64,000 bases of DNA from JADJWR01 sp964509545. GTDB taxonomy: Bacteria > Pseudomonadota > Gammaproteobacteria > Burkholderiales > Burkholderiaceae_F. The notes beneath the pieces were generated by a model that saw only the letters and a list, made by a program, of their open reading frames with translations, was not told the origin of the DNA and did not search any database. Shown here one piece after another: positions 9,200 through 17,646 of the stretch. The first letter of the stretch is position 1; each line of letters begins with the position of its first letter. The position numbers were made by a program, and so were the translations under genes. Location of the stretch: contig CAZDXQ010000016.1 in the NCBI GenBank assembly GCA_964509545.1, positions 1-64,000 of the forward strand, read 5' to 3'.

Positions 9200-10632
9200 G
9201 CTGCCGCCCACATCACTGCAAGAAACAGGACGCCGGCCAGGATGCTGATCCAGTCCTTCAGGGCAAACAACACCGGATCATCGTGCATCAGGCCCCTGTG
9301 TGTCTTGATCCAGATGCGCGTGATCCAGTACAGCAGAATCGGCACCGTCAGCCACATCACTTCCGGCTGGCGGTACAGCAACACCACCGACTCGCCATTG
9401 ATGTACAGCGCCAGCACCAGCACGGCCGCGAAGCCCGAGACAATACCGACCGTCTGGATCAGTGGCAGATCGTCGGTCCTATAGCCCCGCCCCCTGGCCT
9501 CATCCCTTCCGGACGCGAGCATCACCTGCAGTTCGGAATAGCGCTTGACGAAAGCGAGACTCAGGAAGAGAAACAGCGAGAACGCCAGCAGCCAGAACGA
9601 CGGCGCCAGGGCGACCGCGGCGCCGCCGGCAATGATCCGCAGCGTGTACAGCGCCGCCAGCGACAGCGCATCGACGATCTCTTTGCGCTTGAGCCAGAAC
9701 GTGTAGACGAGCGTGACGGCGAAGTAGACGAGCAGCCAGACCAGGAACGCCGTCGCGACCCACCATGCCGTTGCCAGCGACGCCACCAGCAGCACCGCCG
9801 CCACGGCTACTCCCGCCAGCGGCGACAGCAAGCCGCGGGCGAACGGTCGCAGCCGCTTGCGCGGATGATGGCGATCGCTTTCAAGGTCGATCAGGTCGTT
9901 GACGATGTAGACGGACGAAGCGCAGAAGCCGAAGGCAAAGAAGGCAACGATCGCCTTAGCCAGCAGCGGCGGCTCGAAGATCTGGTGCGCGCCGAGCAGC
10001 GGCAGGAACAGCAGCAGATTCTTCAGCCACTGGTGCAGGCGCAGCGCCTTGATCCACGCGCGCAGTCCGGCCCGCGGTCCGCCGAACTCCCGTTCGACCT
10101 CGGTTCGCTCGGCAGCGGCCCGCCGCACGCTGGCCGGCGCGGAGACGACGATCGCCCTTCGCGCGCGTTCCCACACCGGCAGGTCGTCGTGCGAATTGCC
10201 AGCGTAATCGAAGCCTCGCTCGCCGAACTTCTCCACCAGCAGCGCCGCCTTGCGGTGCGCCGAACGGTTGACCTCGCCATCGCTGGCGATCACTTCGTCG
10301 AACAGCCCAAGGTGTGCCGACACGGCGCGCGCCACCTTCTCATCGGCAGCAGTGGCCAGCACGAGGCGTCGCCCGCGCTCGCGTTCGGCTTCAAGCCATG
10401 CCACAAGTTCGTCGTGAAACGGCATGCCGTCCACGTCCAGATCCACGCGCCGCGCGATCTCGCGCTTCAATCGCGCCTTGCCGCCGGCCAGCCACAGCGG
10501 CAGGCTGAACGCACGATGCGGGCTCGCGCGCAGCAGCAGCAGCGTGGACTCATGCAGGCTGTCGGTGACCAACAGCGTGCCGTCGAGGTCGACGACAAGC
10601 GGCACGTCAGCGGCGGTGTGGCGATCGTTCAT
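9196..10632 (-). CDS. HAD phosphatase - UbiA prenyltransferase fusion
   Basis: 478 aa in two parts. Residues about 10-190 are a HAD-family phosphatase with VVDLDGTLL as motif I. Residues about 200-478 are a UbiA-type integral membrane transferase with the Asp-rich VNDLIDLESDRHHPRKR motif and several hydrophobic helices. In mycobacteria the UbiA enzyme Rv3806c transfers phosphoribose from PRPP to decaprenyl phosphate and a separate phosphatase removes the 5-phosphate; a HAD-UbiA fusion next to DprE1/DprE2-like genes could do both, which is inference. The start at 10632 forms an ATGA overlap with the upstream gene; longer frames upstream are antisense noise. Membrane-bound. Confidence 0.85.
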   Translation of the reverse strand: MNDRHTAADVPLVVDLDGTLLVTDSLHESTLLLLRASPHRAFSLPLWLAGGKARLKREIARRVDLDVDGMPFHDELVAWLEAERERGRRLVLATAADEKVARAVSAHLGLFDEVIASDGEVNRSAHRKAALLVEKFGERGFDYAGNSHDDLPVWERARRAIVVSAPASVRRAAAERTEVEREFGGPRAGLRAWIKALRLHQWLKNLLLFLPLLGAHQIFEPPLLAKAIVAFFAFGFCASSVYIVNDLIDLESDRHHPRKRLRPFARGLLSPLAGVAVAAVLLVASLATAWWVATAFLVWLLVYFAVTLVYTFWLKRKEIVDALSLAALYTLRIIAGGAAVALAPSFWLLAFSLFLFLSLAFVKRYSELQVMLASGRDEARGRGYRTDDLPLIQTVGIVSGFAAVLVLALYINGESVVLLYRQPEVMWLTVPILLYWITRIWIKTHRGLMHDDPVLFALKDWISILAGVLFLAVMWAAA

Positions 10633-11627
10633 CGGGCTCTGATCTCGCTGGCGGCCGCTGCGCCGCCGCGAACGAAGGAGAGCAGGCAAAGGATGCCAAG
10701 CAGCATGGCGAACCACAGCGTCGACAATCGGATCGCAATCGCGGCGGCAACCGCATCGGCCAGCGGCACCCCGACCTGAGATAACTGGTAGACGAGGGCG
10801 GCCTCCGTGGCGCCCAGTCCTCCTGGAATCATGCTCGCCGCGCCCAGCAGCATTGCCGTAGCGAAGATCATCACGCCACGCGCGGCATCCAGGTCGGCGC
10901 CGAGGGCCTGCACGTAGGCTGCAAACACCAGCGCCTGCAGGCCATAAGCGATCACCGCGCAGGCCGAAAAGGCCACGCACGAGCGTACCGACCAGACAGC
11001 CGCCCAGCTGGCTGCCGGCCGCAACGCCGCCGCGACGAACGCTTGCAGTCGCGATGTCGACGCACCGAACAGCCGCGGCAGCCGCGCAAGCCAGCCGCGC
11101 CGAACAGCCCAGGCCACCGCCACGCTGAGCGAGAAAAGCGCAACACAGATCGCTTCGAGGACAGTTGCTCGTTGCCCGGCAACTGCCGCGGCCAACGCTC
11201 CCAGCGCCGCCATTCCGATCACGTCCGCGCCGCGGTCGGCAAGAAATGCTCCCAGGCTTCCCGACAACGGCACGCCTCGCGCGAGAAGCAGCGCGGAGCG
11301 CAGCGTCTCGCCCACCTTGGCGGGTGATGAAGTCAGCGCCAGGCCCGCCAGATACACGCGCAGATTGAACAGCGGCGAGACGCGGGCGCCAAGGCGCCGA
11401 ATAATCCAATGCCAGCGCGCAAAGCGGACAAGGTAGGCGACCGAGGCCATCGCGGTACCGCCGATCACGATCGGCCAGCCGAACCGCGCCATCGCTGCAC
11501 GACTTTCACCGGCACCGGACGCGACAACGGCTGACAGATACAACGCCGCACCGATGCCGACAAAAAGCACGAGCGCGCGGATCCAGGGCCCGCGAATGAC
11601 GATCGGCTCGGACACTGCGGCGCTCAC
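10629..11627 (-). CDS. Lysylphosphatidylglycerol-synthase TM-domain-like membrane protein
   Basis: 332 aa, mostly hydrophobic with about 7-8 predicted membrane segments. The SSPAKVGETLRSALL segment and the IPGGLGATEAALV segment are hallmarks of the AglD/UPF0104 family (the flippase-like domain of MprF without its synthase part). Members occur in glycan clusters and are suspected to move lipid-linked substrates, but this is not proven. The GTG start at 11627 overlaps the gtrA stop (GTGA) and its own stop overlaps the HAD-UbiA start (ATGA), so translation is probably coupled. A candidate to work with the GtrA-like protein on the lipid-linked pentose. Confidence 0.8.
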   Translation of the reverse strand: MSAAVSEPIVIRGPWIRALVLFVGIGAALYLSAVVASGAGESRAAMARFGWPIVIGGTAMASVAYLVRFARWHWIIRRLGARVSPLFNLRVYLAGLALTSSPAKVGETLRSALLLARGVPLSGSLGAFLADRGADVIGMAALGALAAAVAGQRATVLEAICVALFSLSVAVAWAVRRGWLARLPRLFGASTSRLQAFVAAALRPAASWAAVWSVRSCVAFSACAVIAYGLQALVFAAYVQALGADLDAARGVMIFATAMLLGAASMIPGGLGATEAALVYQLSQVGVPLADAVAAAIAIRLSTLWFAMLLGILCLLSFVRGGAAAASEIRAR

Positions 11628-12052
11628 CGGAACGTGGCCTTCTTGTGGCCGAAATAGCTGGTGATAACCGGCACCGCCACGCCTACCGCATGCGCGATCG
11701 CCTCCACATGCTCGGTGACGCCAACGGCCGGCAGCAACCAGCGCGCCAACACAAGACTCACCACCAGTGTCTGCAGCACCGCCAGCAGGTTGACCAGCGC
11801 GAACTTTCCGACCTGCGGCGCCAACGCCTTGCCGCCGCCGCCGAACACATATTGGCGCATCAGCACGAATGCCACCGCCATGCCGACGAGGTAGGCGCAG
11901 ACAATCGCCATCGGATAGCTGAACCAAAGGCTGAAGCCAAAGCGCGAGCCGTAGTTCGCCGCGGCCGCGATGCCGCCAGCGACGACGAACAGGCCGAAGC
12001 GCCTTGCTTCTGCTCGCCCGTCCGCGCCCGTCGACTGCAGATCAGCGCCCAT
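11624..12052 (-). CDS. GtrA-like membrane protein
   Basis: 142 aa with four predicted transmembrane helices and the family pattern RFGLFVVAGGIAAAANY near the N-terminus and SYFGHKKATFR at the C-terminus. GtrA proteins are thought to flip polyprenyl-phosphate-linked sugars across the inner membrane; in actinobacteria a GtrA-family protein (Rv3789) is encoded beside DprE1. Its location in an operon with DprE1-, DprE2- and UbiA-like genes fits that role. The start at 12052 lies within the end of the upstream flavoprotein gene (11-bp overlap); the track-length extension upstream of it has no family sequence. Confidence 0.85.
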   Translation of the reverse strand: MGADLQSTGADGRAEARRFGLFVVAGGIAAAANYGSRFGFSLWFSYPMAIVCAYLVGMAVAFVLMRQYVFGGGGKALAPQVGKFALVNLLAVLQTLVVSLVLARWLLPAVGVTEHVEAIAHAVGVAVPVITSYFGHKKATFR

Positions 12053-13370
12053 CGGCCATCGCCATCGAGGCGAGCTGCGAACCGATGCGCATGCTTTCGG
12101 AAATCGAGCGGTCCTCCGGGTAGTAGTGCGAGGTGTCGGCCATGAACAAGCCGCGGACCTTGCTCTGCATTGGTGGCAGCGCCGCGTAGAACCCCGGCGA
12201 ACAGACCGTCTGCGCAAACTCGTAGCGCGAAGCCGTCGCCGCGAGCAGATCCTTCGCCGGATCGAAGTCAGGACGGATCAGTCTCATGTAACTGAGCGTT
12301 TCGTCGATGAAGACCTGAAAGTCGCGACGATATTTGGGGTGGCTCTGCGGCATGTAGTAGGGCGCGTACACGATGGCGCTGCCGTCGAGCGGATTGAGAT
12401 TCGAGTATTCGATCAGGCCGGGGATCTCGATGCGCCTGTCGTTGATGTTCATCCAGAAGTTGCGCGTGAACGGCCGGCGCAGCTTCAGAAGAACGCAGAC
12501 GACGCCGACGTTCCTGATCGCGCCGATCTTCGCCTTCTCGTCGGCCGGTACGCCTGGCATCACGCGGACGAGATAGGGCAGCGGAATCGTCGAGATGACC
12601 CGGTCGAACGGGACCTCGCTGCCGTTGACCCTGACGCCGGCGACGCGACCGTACGCCCCGTCCTGCGCGATTCGGACTTCCTCGACTGCCGCCCTCAGTT
12701 CGATAGCGCCGCCGAGCTCGCGGATTCGCGCGGCCACGGCATCGAGCAGGACCTCCGAGCCGCCGACCAGGTAACCCAGTTCCTCCTCGAAGATGCTTCT
12801 GCGCGACAGTGCGACCCGCTTGATGCGCGTGCCGAGCCAGGCGGCGGAAAGCTGATCCTGCAGTTCGTAGAACTTGTAGTGGAACAGGCTGCGCCACAGC
12901 ACGTCGTAGGCGCGTGGCCCGATCCAGCGCTGCAGCCATTCGGTCGATGAAATCGCGTCGTACGTGCGCCAGTCGTCGATGCTCTTGGCGCGCATCACGT
13001 GCAGCCCGTAGCGGAACTTGTCGACCAGCCCGAGCGCCGGGAACTTCAGCAGCGCCAGCGGATGCCCCCAGTCGTACAGGCGGCCGTCAAAAAAGAACCC
13101 CATTTTCGTCCGCACCCAGCGCAAACGATCCTCGAGGCCAAGCTCGCGCAGATAGCCGAAGGTGGTCCGGTCCGGGCGGCAGATGAAGTGGTAGTAGCGT
13201 TCGATGCGCGTGCCGGCAAAGTCGAGCGCCGCCGACATGCCGCCGATGCGATCGTCGCGCTCAAGAACCGTGACCGCGTGTCCGCGCTTGGCCAGTTCGT
13301 ACGCCGCCGCGAGACCCATCGGCCCGGCGCCGATGACCGCGACCCTCCGACGCTGCTCCCGTTCACTCAT
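12042..13370 (-). CDS. NAD(P)/FAD-dependent oxidoreductase of a glycan cluster
   Basis: 442 aa. The N-terminal Rossmann motif VIGAGPMGLAAAYELAKRG followed by an acidic strand end (TVLERDDRIGG) identifies an FAD-binding protein of the amine-oxidase / protoporphyrinogen-oxidase-like superfamily. ESMRIGSQLA near the C-terminus resembles the second FAD contact. Such proteins recur in polysaccharide loci, but the substrate is unknown; a sugar-lipid oxidation or a mutase-like activity are possibilities only. The ATG at 13370 is chosen because the Rossmann fold begins eleven residues later. It lies 34 bp downstream of an epimerase gene and overlaps gtrA. Confidence 0.75.
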   Translation of the reverse strand: MSEREQRRRVAVIGAGPMGLAAAYELAKRGHAVTVLERDDRIGGMSAALDFAGTRIERYYHFICRPDRTTFGYLRELGLEDRLRWVRTKMGFFFDGRLYDWGHPLALLKFPALGLVDKFRYGLHVMRAKSIDDWRTYDAISSTEWLQRWIGPRAYDVLWRSLFHYKFYELQDQLSAAWLGTRIKRVALSRRSIFEEELGYLVGGSEVLLDAVAARIRELGGAIELRAAVEEVRIAQDGAYGRVAGVRVNGSEVPFDRVISTIPLPYLVRVMPGVPADEKAKIGAIRNVGVVCVLLKLRRPFTRNFWMNINDRRIEIPGLIEYSNLNPLDGSAIVYAPYYMPQSHPKYRRDFQVFIDETLSYMRLIRPDFDPAKDLLAATASRYEFAQTVCSPGFYAALPPMQSKVRGLFMADTSHYYPEDRSISESMRIGSQLASMAMADGR

Positions 13371-13404
13371 CGTTGCGCGCGTTTCACCGTTGTTGGCTCG
13401 CCAC

Positions 13405-14349
13405 TCAGTCTGTGCGCTCGACCGTGTAGCGCGAATAGACCGGATGGCAGAACGTCTCGCGAATGCCTTCAACAAACGGCGTCGGCTTGAAGCCGAACGT
13501 CTTTTCGATATCGACGCCGGAGAAATCGTCGCCGGCTGTCAGCGCCTTCAGCTGGCTCGAAGTGAACGGCGGCCTGTCGCTGAACAACGCGTAAAGCTTC
13601 AGCAACGCATCGAACAGACCGTAGGGAATGCGAACGATCGGCGTCTTCAGCCCTTTGGCGTCGCGGATGGCGCGGATGATGTCGATGTAGTCGATGCGCT
13701 CGTTGCCGACCAGGTCGTAGATCTGGCCCACCGGCCGGTTCTCGATGCACCAGATGATGGCCCGGCAGAAATCGCGTTCGTACAGCGGCTGGCGCATGTA
13801 ACGGCCGTGACCCGGGATCGGAAAGACGGGAACCCTTTCCATGAAACGCGCAAGCCAGCCGAAGTGCTTGGGATCGAACCAGCCGTACATCAGCGTCGGC
13901 CGCAGCACGCAGCCGGGCAGGCCGCTTTCCAGGAACATTTTCTCCTGGGCCTTCTTGGTGTTGGTGTAGTCGTCTTCGGCAACGGAGTTGACCACCGAAC
14001 TGCTCACAAGGACGGTAAACGGCACCCTGGCGCGGCGGATCGCCTCGAACACGAGTTCCGATGCAACGAGGTTGTTGCGCTCAAAGGGCGCGGAGGTCTT
14101 GCCGGTGATCTGTGCGTGCAGCACGACCGCCGTATCGGCGCCTTCGAAGTCGCGTTGCCAGTCGCCGGGTTCGGCGAGGTCGGCCTCGATGACCCGAGTA
14201 CCCCCGTTCAAGCTCCCGAGCAGTTCAAGGTTACGAGATTGCTTGTCAATAGCGAGAATTTCGGCATAACCCTTCTCGCGCAACAGCACTACGAGGTTCT
14301 GACCAACCAATCCGGCGGCGCCGGTAATGACGGTTTTTCGACCCGGCAT
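13405..14349 (-). CDS. NAD-dependent epimerase/dehydratase family protein
   Basis: 314 aa extended SDR. GAAGLVGQNL is the nucleotide-binding glycine motif. SSSVVNSV takes the place of the catalytic Ser region. The usual YxxxK is not obvious: DDYTNTKKAQEK (Y then K four residues later) probably provides it. Sequence beyond that (LRPTLMYGW) is typical of the fold. The substrate, a nucleotide or lipid-linked sugar, cannot be named. It is the first gene of the overlapping minus-strand operon that ends at 7144, so its promoter should be within 14350-14719. Confidence 0.75.
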   Translation of the reverse strand: MPGRKTVITGAAGLVGQNLVVLLREKGYAEILAIDKQSRNLELLGSLNGGTRVIEADLAEPGDWQRDFEGADTAVVLHAQITGKTSAPFERNNLVASELVFEAIRRARVPFTVLVSSSVVNSVAEDDYTNTKKAQEKMFLESGLPGCVLRPTLMYGWFDPKHFGWLARFMERVPVFPIPGHGRYMRQPLYERDFCRAIIWCIENRPVGQIYDLVGNERIDYIDIIRAIRDAKGLKTPIVRIPYGLFDALLKLYALFSDRPPFTSSQLKALTAGDDFSGVDIEKTFGFKPTPFVEGIRETFCHPVYSRYTVERTD

Positions 14350-14719
14350 CGCGGACGCCTCTTCAGTGAAGCTCAAGCTTCGCCTCAACCACTAACTAGG
14401 CGAATGCGCCGCTCGGGGTGGCGCCCCGCCGCCGAGCGGAAGTGTCTGTCAAGATCATTGCCGAAAGCGATTGGGACAATAATGACGGCGGTTCCCGACA
14501 GATGGCTGCCTCGATTCGCTGGCGAGCATCTTCGAATCGACCTCTTGCCGGCCAAGATCGCGTGGATCATCGGACGTGCGACTTCGTCCACGACTCGCCA
14601 GTGAGGAACTTAACCGATCCGATCCCGGCTCCCTCGTCGCCATCTCCCTCGGTTATCGATGGTGCCACTTCGTTCATCGGCATAGCATGAAACAACTCAC
14701 CACTTTCACTTCCTTCACT
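14350..14719. other. Intergenic gap with a hairpin, no gene seen
   Basis: 370 bp between two minus-strand genes. No plausible coding frame: the short frames lack ribosome binding sites and family features. A hairpin with 8-bp arms (14409-14416 and 14432-14439, inner GGCG/GCC pairing) lies near the epimerase start but has no T-run, so a terminator call is weak. CACTTC-like short repeats occur at about 14700-14725. The region is visibly more AT-rich than the flanks. It should contain the promoter of the 14.3-to-7.1-kb operon. Confidence 0.5.
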
Positions 14720-16381
14720 TCACCGCCTCGTTACCCCCGATCTCTCAAAACGGAGGCTTCCGAGAACCCACGACAGTTCCCGCTCGTCCGCGCCATCCTT
14801 GGCGCGGACCGGAGCAAGCACCGTGATCGACCTTGCGCCTCGGGGAAACGCGACACGCTCCGAAAAATCGCCCGCGCGCTTAACCTCAAAAGCACCTGCC
14901 AGGGCACCGTCACTGAATACCTGCACGACGAACATGCCGTCAGGATAAGACGTCAGATTCGGCAACCATCCACTCACTACGACTTCGTCCACCTCAGCAT
15001 TTGGGACACGCAGCCCGAGCCGCGGTCGAATCCACGTCTGCATCTCCTCCTTGTAGTAACCACTAGCGCCCGATTCGTCGATCGAATCGTGCGTTACCAC
15101 GCTTGGCGAGTTCTCTTTACAGAAGAGCACCTGGAGATTCTTGACCGCGTGCGGCGATAGACGGACTTTCATGTTGTGCACTGGATGCACAGCACCGTCA
15201 GTGCACAACCATGATTGGGCCTCCTTCATGCTCAACTGTCGGATCGCAGACACGCGCCACTCTGTCCGGAGCGAGTTCACATAGCCAGCTGCGACCGCTA
15301 AGCCAAGAATTCCGAGAATTACTGGCCTCTGATAGCGATTCAGCAGAAGCACAGTTCCGACTGCACCCGGCACTAGTAGAGGCACGTAACGAGGCGCCTC
15401 GGGTTGAAAGATTCCGGCCGAGACCCGCGAATACGTCACTCCAAGAATCAGGCAGGCGGTTAGCCCGATACAAAGCAATTCGAACATGGTTGCGGGCCAC
15501 TCCCTGAGCGCCCTGAACGTGCAGCTAGCGGTAACTATGGCGACCGCGCCTCCTGCAAGCACTGAAAATATCGGCCATCGACCAACATCGAAAAAAGCAT
15601 GGGCAATCATTCGCAGCGCATGCTCTGTGGCCAACGGAAGCACGAGTTCGCCCGTGCCGACACCGCTGCGCGGCGCGAGCAGTTGCGAAATGCCAAATAC
15701 CGCCAACCCGACGCATACGCCAAGGATTACTACCGGCGAATACTGCCGCCCCTTCGTCAGCATCATGAGCGCGCCGCCCGTCAGCACAAGGCTGAAAATG
15801 CCAGCGCCATTGGATAACGTCGCCAGGAGAGCACATGCCATCGCCCAGGCCACGTGCTTTGGCTTTCCTTCGACAGCGAATCGGCGCGCCGCCGCAAATG
15901 CAGCCAGGCTTGCCGCGAGGAACGCAGCGAAGGCGAGCTGCATCGACCAGTACAAGTTCTCCCACTGCCGAGTGGTCAAGACGAGCAACGCAATTGCTCC
16001 GCCAGCGAACAGTCCTGCCCAGAGGTCGCCGAAGTCGACACGGCCGAGGACCAATGCAAGTGCCACAAGAAGTAGCGGAACCTGCGCGTAGGACATCCAC
16101 ACCCACGGAAGATCCAGCTTCACCGTCCCTGCGATGAGCAGTTTCAGGAGAATGTAGGGATGGCCATTGTGCGCGGCCAGAATCTCACTGAAGGATGGAA
16201 ACTCATTTCGCGCAAGAGCATCGAACAGGGCGTCGAAGGTCAGTTCGTCCTGAAACGGTGTACCGAAGCCGGCTCGCGAAATCAGCAAGAGCAGGATCAG
16301 AGACAGTGCCATTGAGCCCCCGAGCGCCACGATTCGTAGGGTCACGGGCGTCTTCGCAAGAAGTTCAGCGCGCGCGGACAT
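14720..16381 (-). CDS. Large polytopic membrane protein, unknown function
   Basis: 553 aa. I do not recognise a named family with certainty. About ten hydrophobic segments span residues 15-370. The first is followed by FQDELTFDALFDALARNEFPS and HNGHPYILLKL, an arrangement resembling the first periplasmic loop of GT-C-type glycosyltransferases and O-antigen membrane proteins. The last ~170 residues are soluble and probably periplasmic. It sits in the glycan block, separated by 176 bp from a methyltransferase gene. The ATG at 16381 is preferred; a GTG at 16399 is possible. A GT-C transferase or polymerase-like role is a guess from topology. Base composition is lower in GC than the sugar-nucleotide genes. 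Confidence 0.6.
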   Translation of the reverse strand: MSARAELLAKTPVTLRIVALGGSMALSLILLLLISRAGFGTPFQDELTFDALFDALARNEFPSFSEILAAHNGHPYILLKLLIAGTVKLDLPWVWMSYAQVPLLLVALALVLGRVDFGDLWAGLFAGGAIALLVLTTRQWENLYWSMQLAFAAFLAASLAAFAAARRFAVEGKPKHVAWAMACALLATLSNGAGIFSLVLTGGALMMLTKGRQYSPVVILGVCVGLAVFGISQLLAPRSGVGTGELVLPLATEHALRMIAHAFFDVGRWPIFSVLAGGAVAIVTASCTFRALREWPATMFELLCIGLTACLILGVTYSRVSAGIFQPEAPRYVPLLVPGAVGTVLLLNRYQRPVILGILGLAVAAGYVNSLRTEWRVSAIRQLSMKEAQSWLCTDGAVHPVHNMKVRLSPHAVKNLQVLFCKENSPSVVTHDSIDESGASGYYKEEMQTWIRPRLGLRVPNAEVDEVVVSGWLPNLTSYPDGMFVVQVFSDGALAGAFEVKRAGDFSERVAFPRGARSITVLAPVRAKDGADERELSWVLGSLRFERSGVTRR

Positions 16382-16557
16382 CAACTTTTCCAGGGGCACG
16401 GCCGATGGCCGAGCCGCCGCTGCTTGCAGCGCCGATCGGGACTAAGTACAGACATGCAGGCATCCATGCTTTCGGCGCGGCCAGCTTGAGTAAAGAGCGC
16501 GCATCGTCCTTTGCCGAAAACCCGCGATCGCGGGTCGCCGTTCACCGCCTCGAAATG

Positions 16558-17346
16558 CTAGACGGCCGACTTTTCTGCGATGACGAATTGCGCCCAGGAC
16601 GTCCAGGACCAGTATGCGAATTGCACCGCGTACTCGTCCTCCTTGTTATCGCGAAAGTGTGCAAGCAGCTCCTCTTCCAGGAACGGATTGCGGACGACGC
16701 CTTGCTGTTCAACAGTCAGGCCGAGCTCCCCAAGCCAGCGGACGACGTCTTCACGCGGTGGGATCCGCAGATGCGTCGAATCGTCAAAGAAGGAAGAGAT
16801 GATCAGGCGCACTCCCGCTCGCTCGAGCGTCTCACGACTCGGCAAAGATTGCGATAAGGGAGTTGGCCACTCGACATATAGACGCCCTCCATCCTTCAGC
16901 CGGCTGGCGGCCCACTCCACAAAACCCTGCGGTTCATGGATATGTTCGATGAAGTGTGACGACATGATTGCAGCAAACATCATCCCATCGAAGCCGGGCC
17001 GAGACTCCTCCCAATTGCCGAGCTCGAAGCGCGCGTATCGGTCAAAGTGCGCTCCCTTTTCAAGGGACACCGCATAGAGTTCCAGATCACTCCTTTGCGG
17101 CGCGGGCCAGGTCTTGATCATCGCCAGTGATCCATCGCCGGCGCCCATGTCCAACACCTGGGCATGTCTGGGCAGACTCTTGAGAAACAGCGTGCGCGGA
17201 TGGGACGAATGCATGAATTCGACGGCACTCGTCTTGCTCATCACTGGCCGCCGGTCACGGAAGAACCAGTCAGCGACTTCCCTGACAGTGATGCTCGTCA
17301 CTTCGTTCATATCCCAACCCGATCCGTTGTCTTCTTGCTTTCGCAT
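16558..17346 (-). CDS. Class I SAM-dependent methyltransferase
   Basis: 262 aa. Motif I is VLDMGAGDGSLAMI (around residues 65-78), with SSHFIEHIHEP as the downstream catalytic-region motif common to methyltransferases of glycan clusters. A later GGRLYVEWPTP strand fits motif III. The C-terminal SFFDDSTHLRIP resembles sugar methyltransferases, which suggests O-methylation of a sugar residue, but the acceptor is unknown. A second in-frame ATG 12 codons in is an alternative start. Upstream is a 300-bp gene-free stretch, so it probably has its own promoter. Confidence 0.75.
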   Translation of the reverse strand: MRKQEDNGSGWDMNEVTSITVREVADWFFRDRRPVMSKTSAVEFMHSSHPRTLFLKSLPRHAQVLDMGAGDGSLAMIKTWPAPQRSDLELYAVSLEKGAHFDRYARFELGNWEESRPGFDGMMFAAIMSSHFIEHIHEPQGFVEWAASRLKDGGRLYVEWPTPLSQSLPSRETLERAGVRLIISSFFDDSTHLRIPPREDVVRWLGELGLTVEQQGVVRNPFLEEELLAHFRDNKEDEYAVQFAYWSWTSWAQFVIAEKSAV

Positions 17347-17646
17347 TTCCGGCGCCTACGCTGGCGCAGTCGCCAATCTGATGCTTGACCGTCCACGCAT
17401 CGAATTCTGTTGGCAAGTGTCTCTATCCACATTCAGCACAAACATTTCGGCATGCAGCCGTCAGTCACGCGAGCGAACCGTCGAGCTACCGCCCTACCGT
17501 ACTCACGTGCGAAACGCCGTCGATGCCAACCTCATCGCGTCAATGCACAAAGCGGCGTTGAGTTGCTCATTGGGAACCCTGTTCTCTTCGGAACCAAGGC
17601 CAGTCGAAAAAATTTGCCGACTGCCACCTGTGCTCGCACCCCGCCG
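17347..17646. other. Intergenic gap, nothing recognised
   Basis: 300 bp between the GT9 gene stop and the methyltransferase start, both on the minus strand. It is AT-richer than the surrounding genes and carries no frame with a family signature on either strand. It should include the methyltransferase promoter; I see no strong -35/-10 pair and no clear terminator hairpin. Confidence 0.5.

Noticed and set aside
14409..14439. Hairpin as a terminator after the unknown membrane-protein gene
   Set aside because: 8-bp stem with a 15-base loop, about 280 bases beyond that gene's stop and without a T-run; kept only as part of the gap description.
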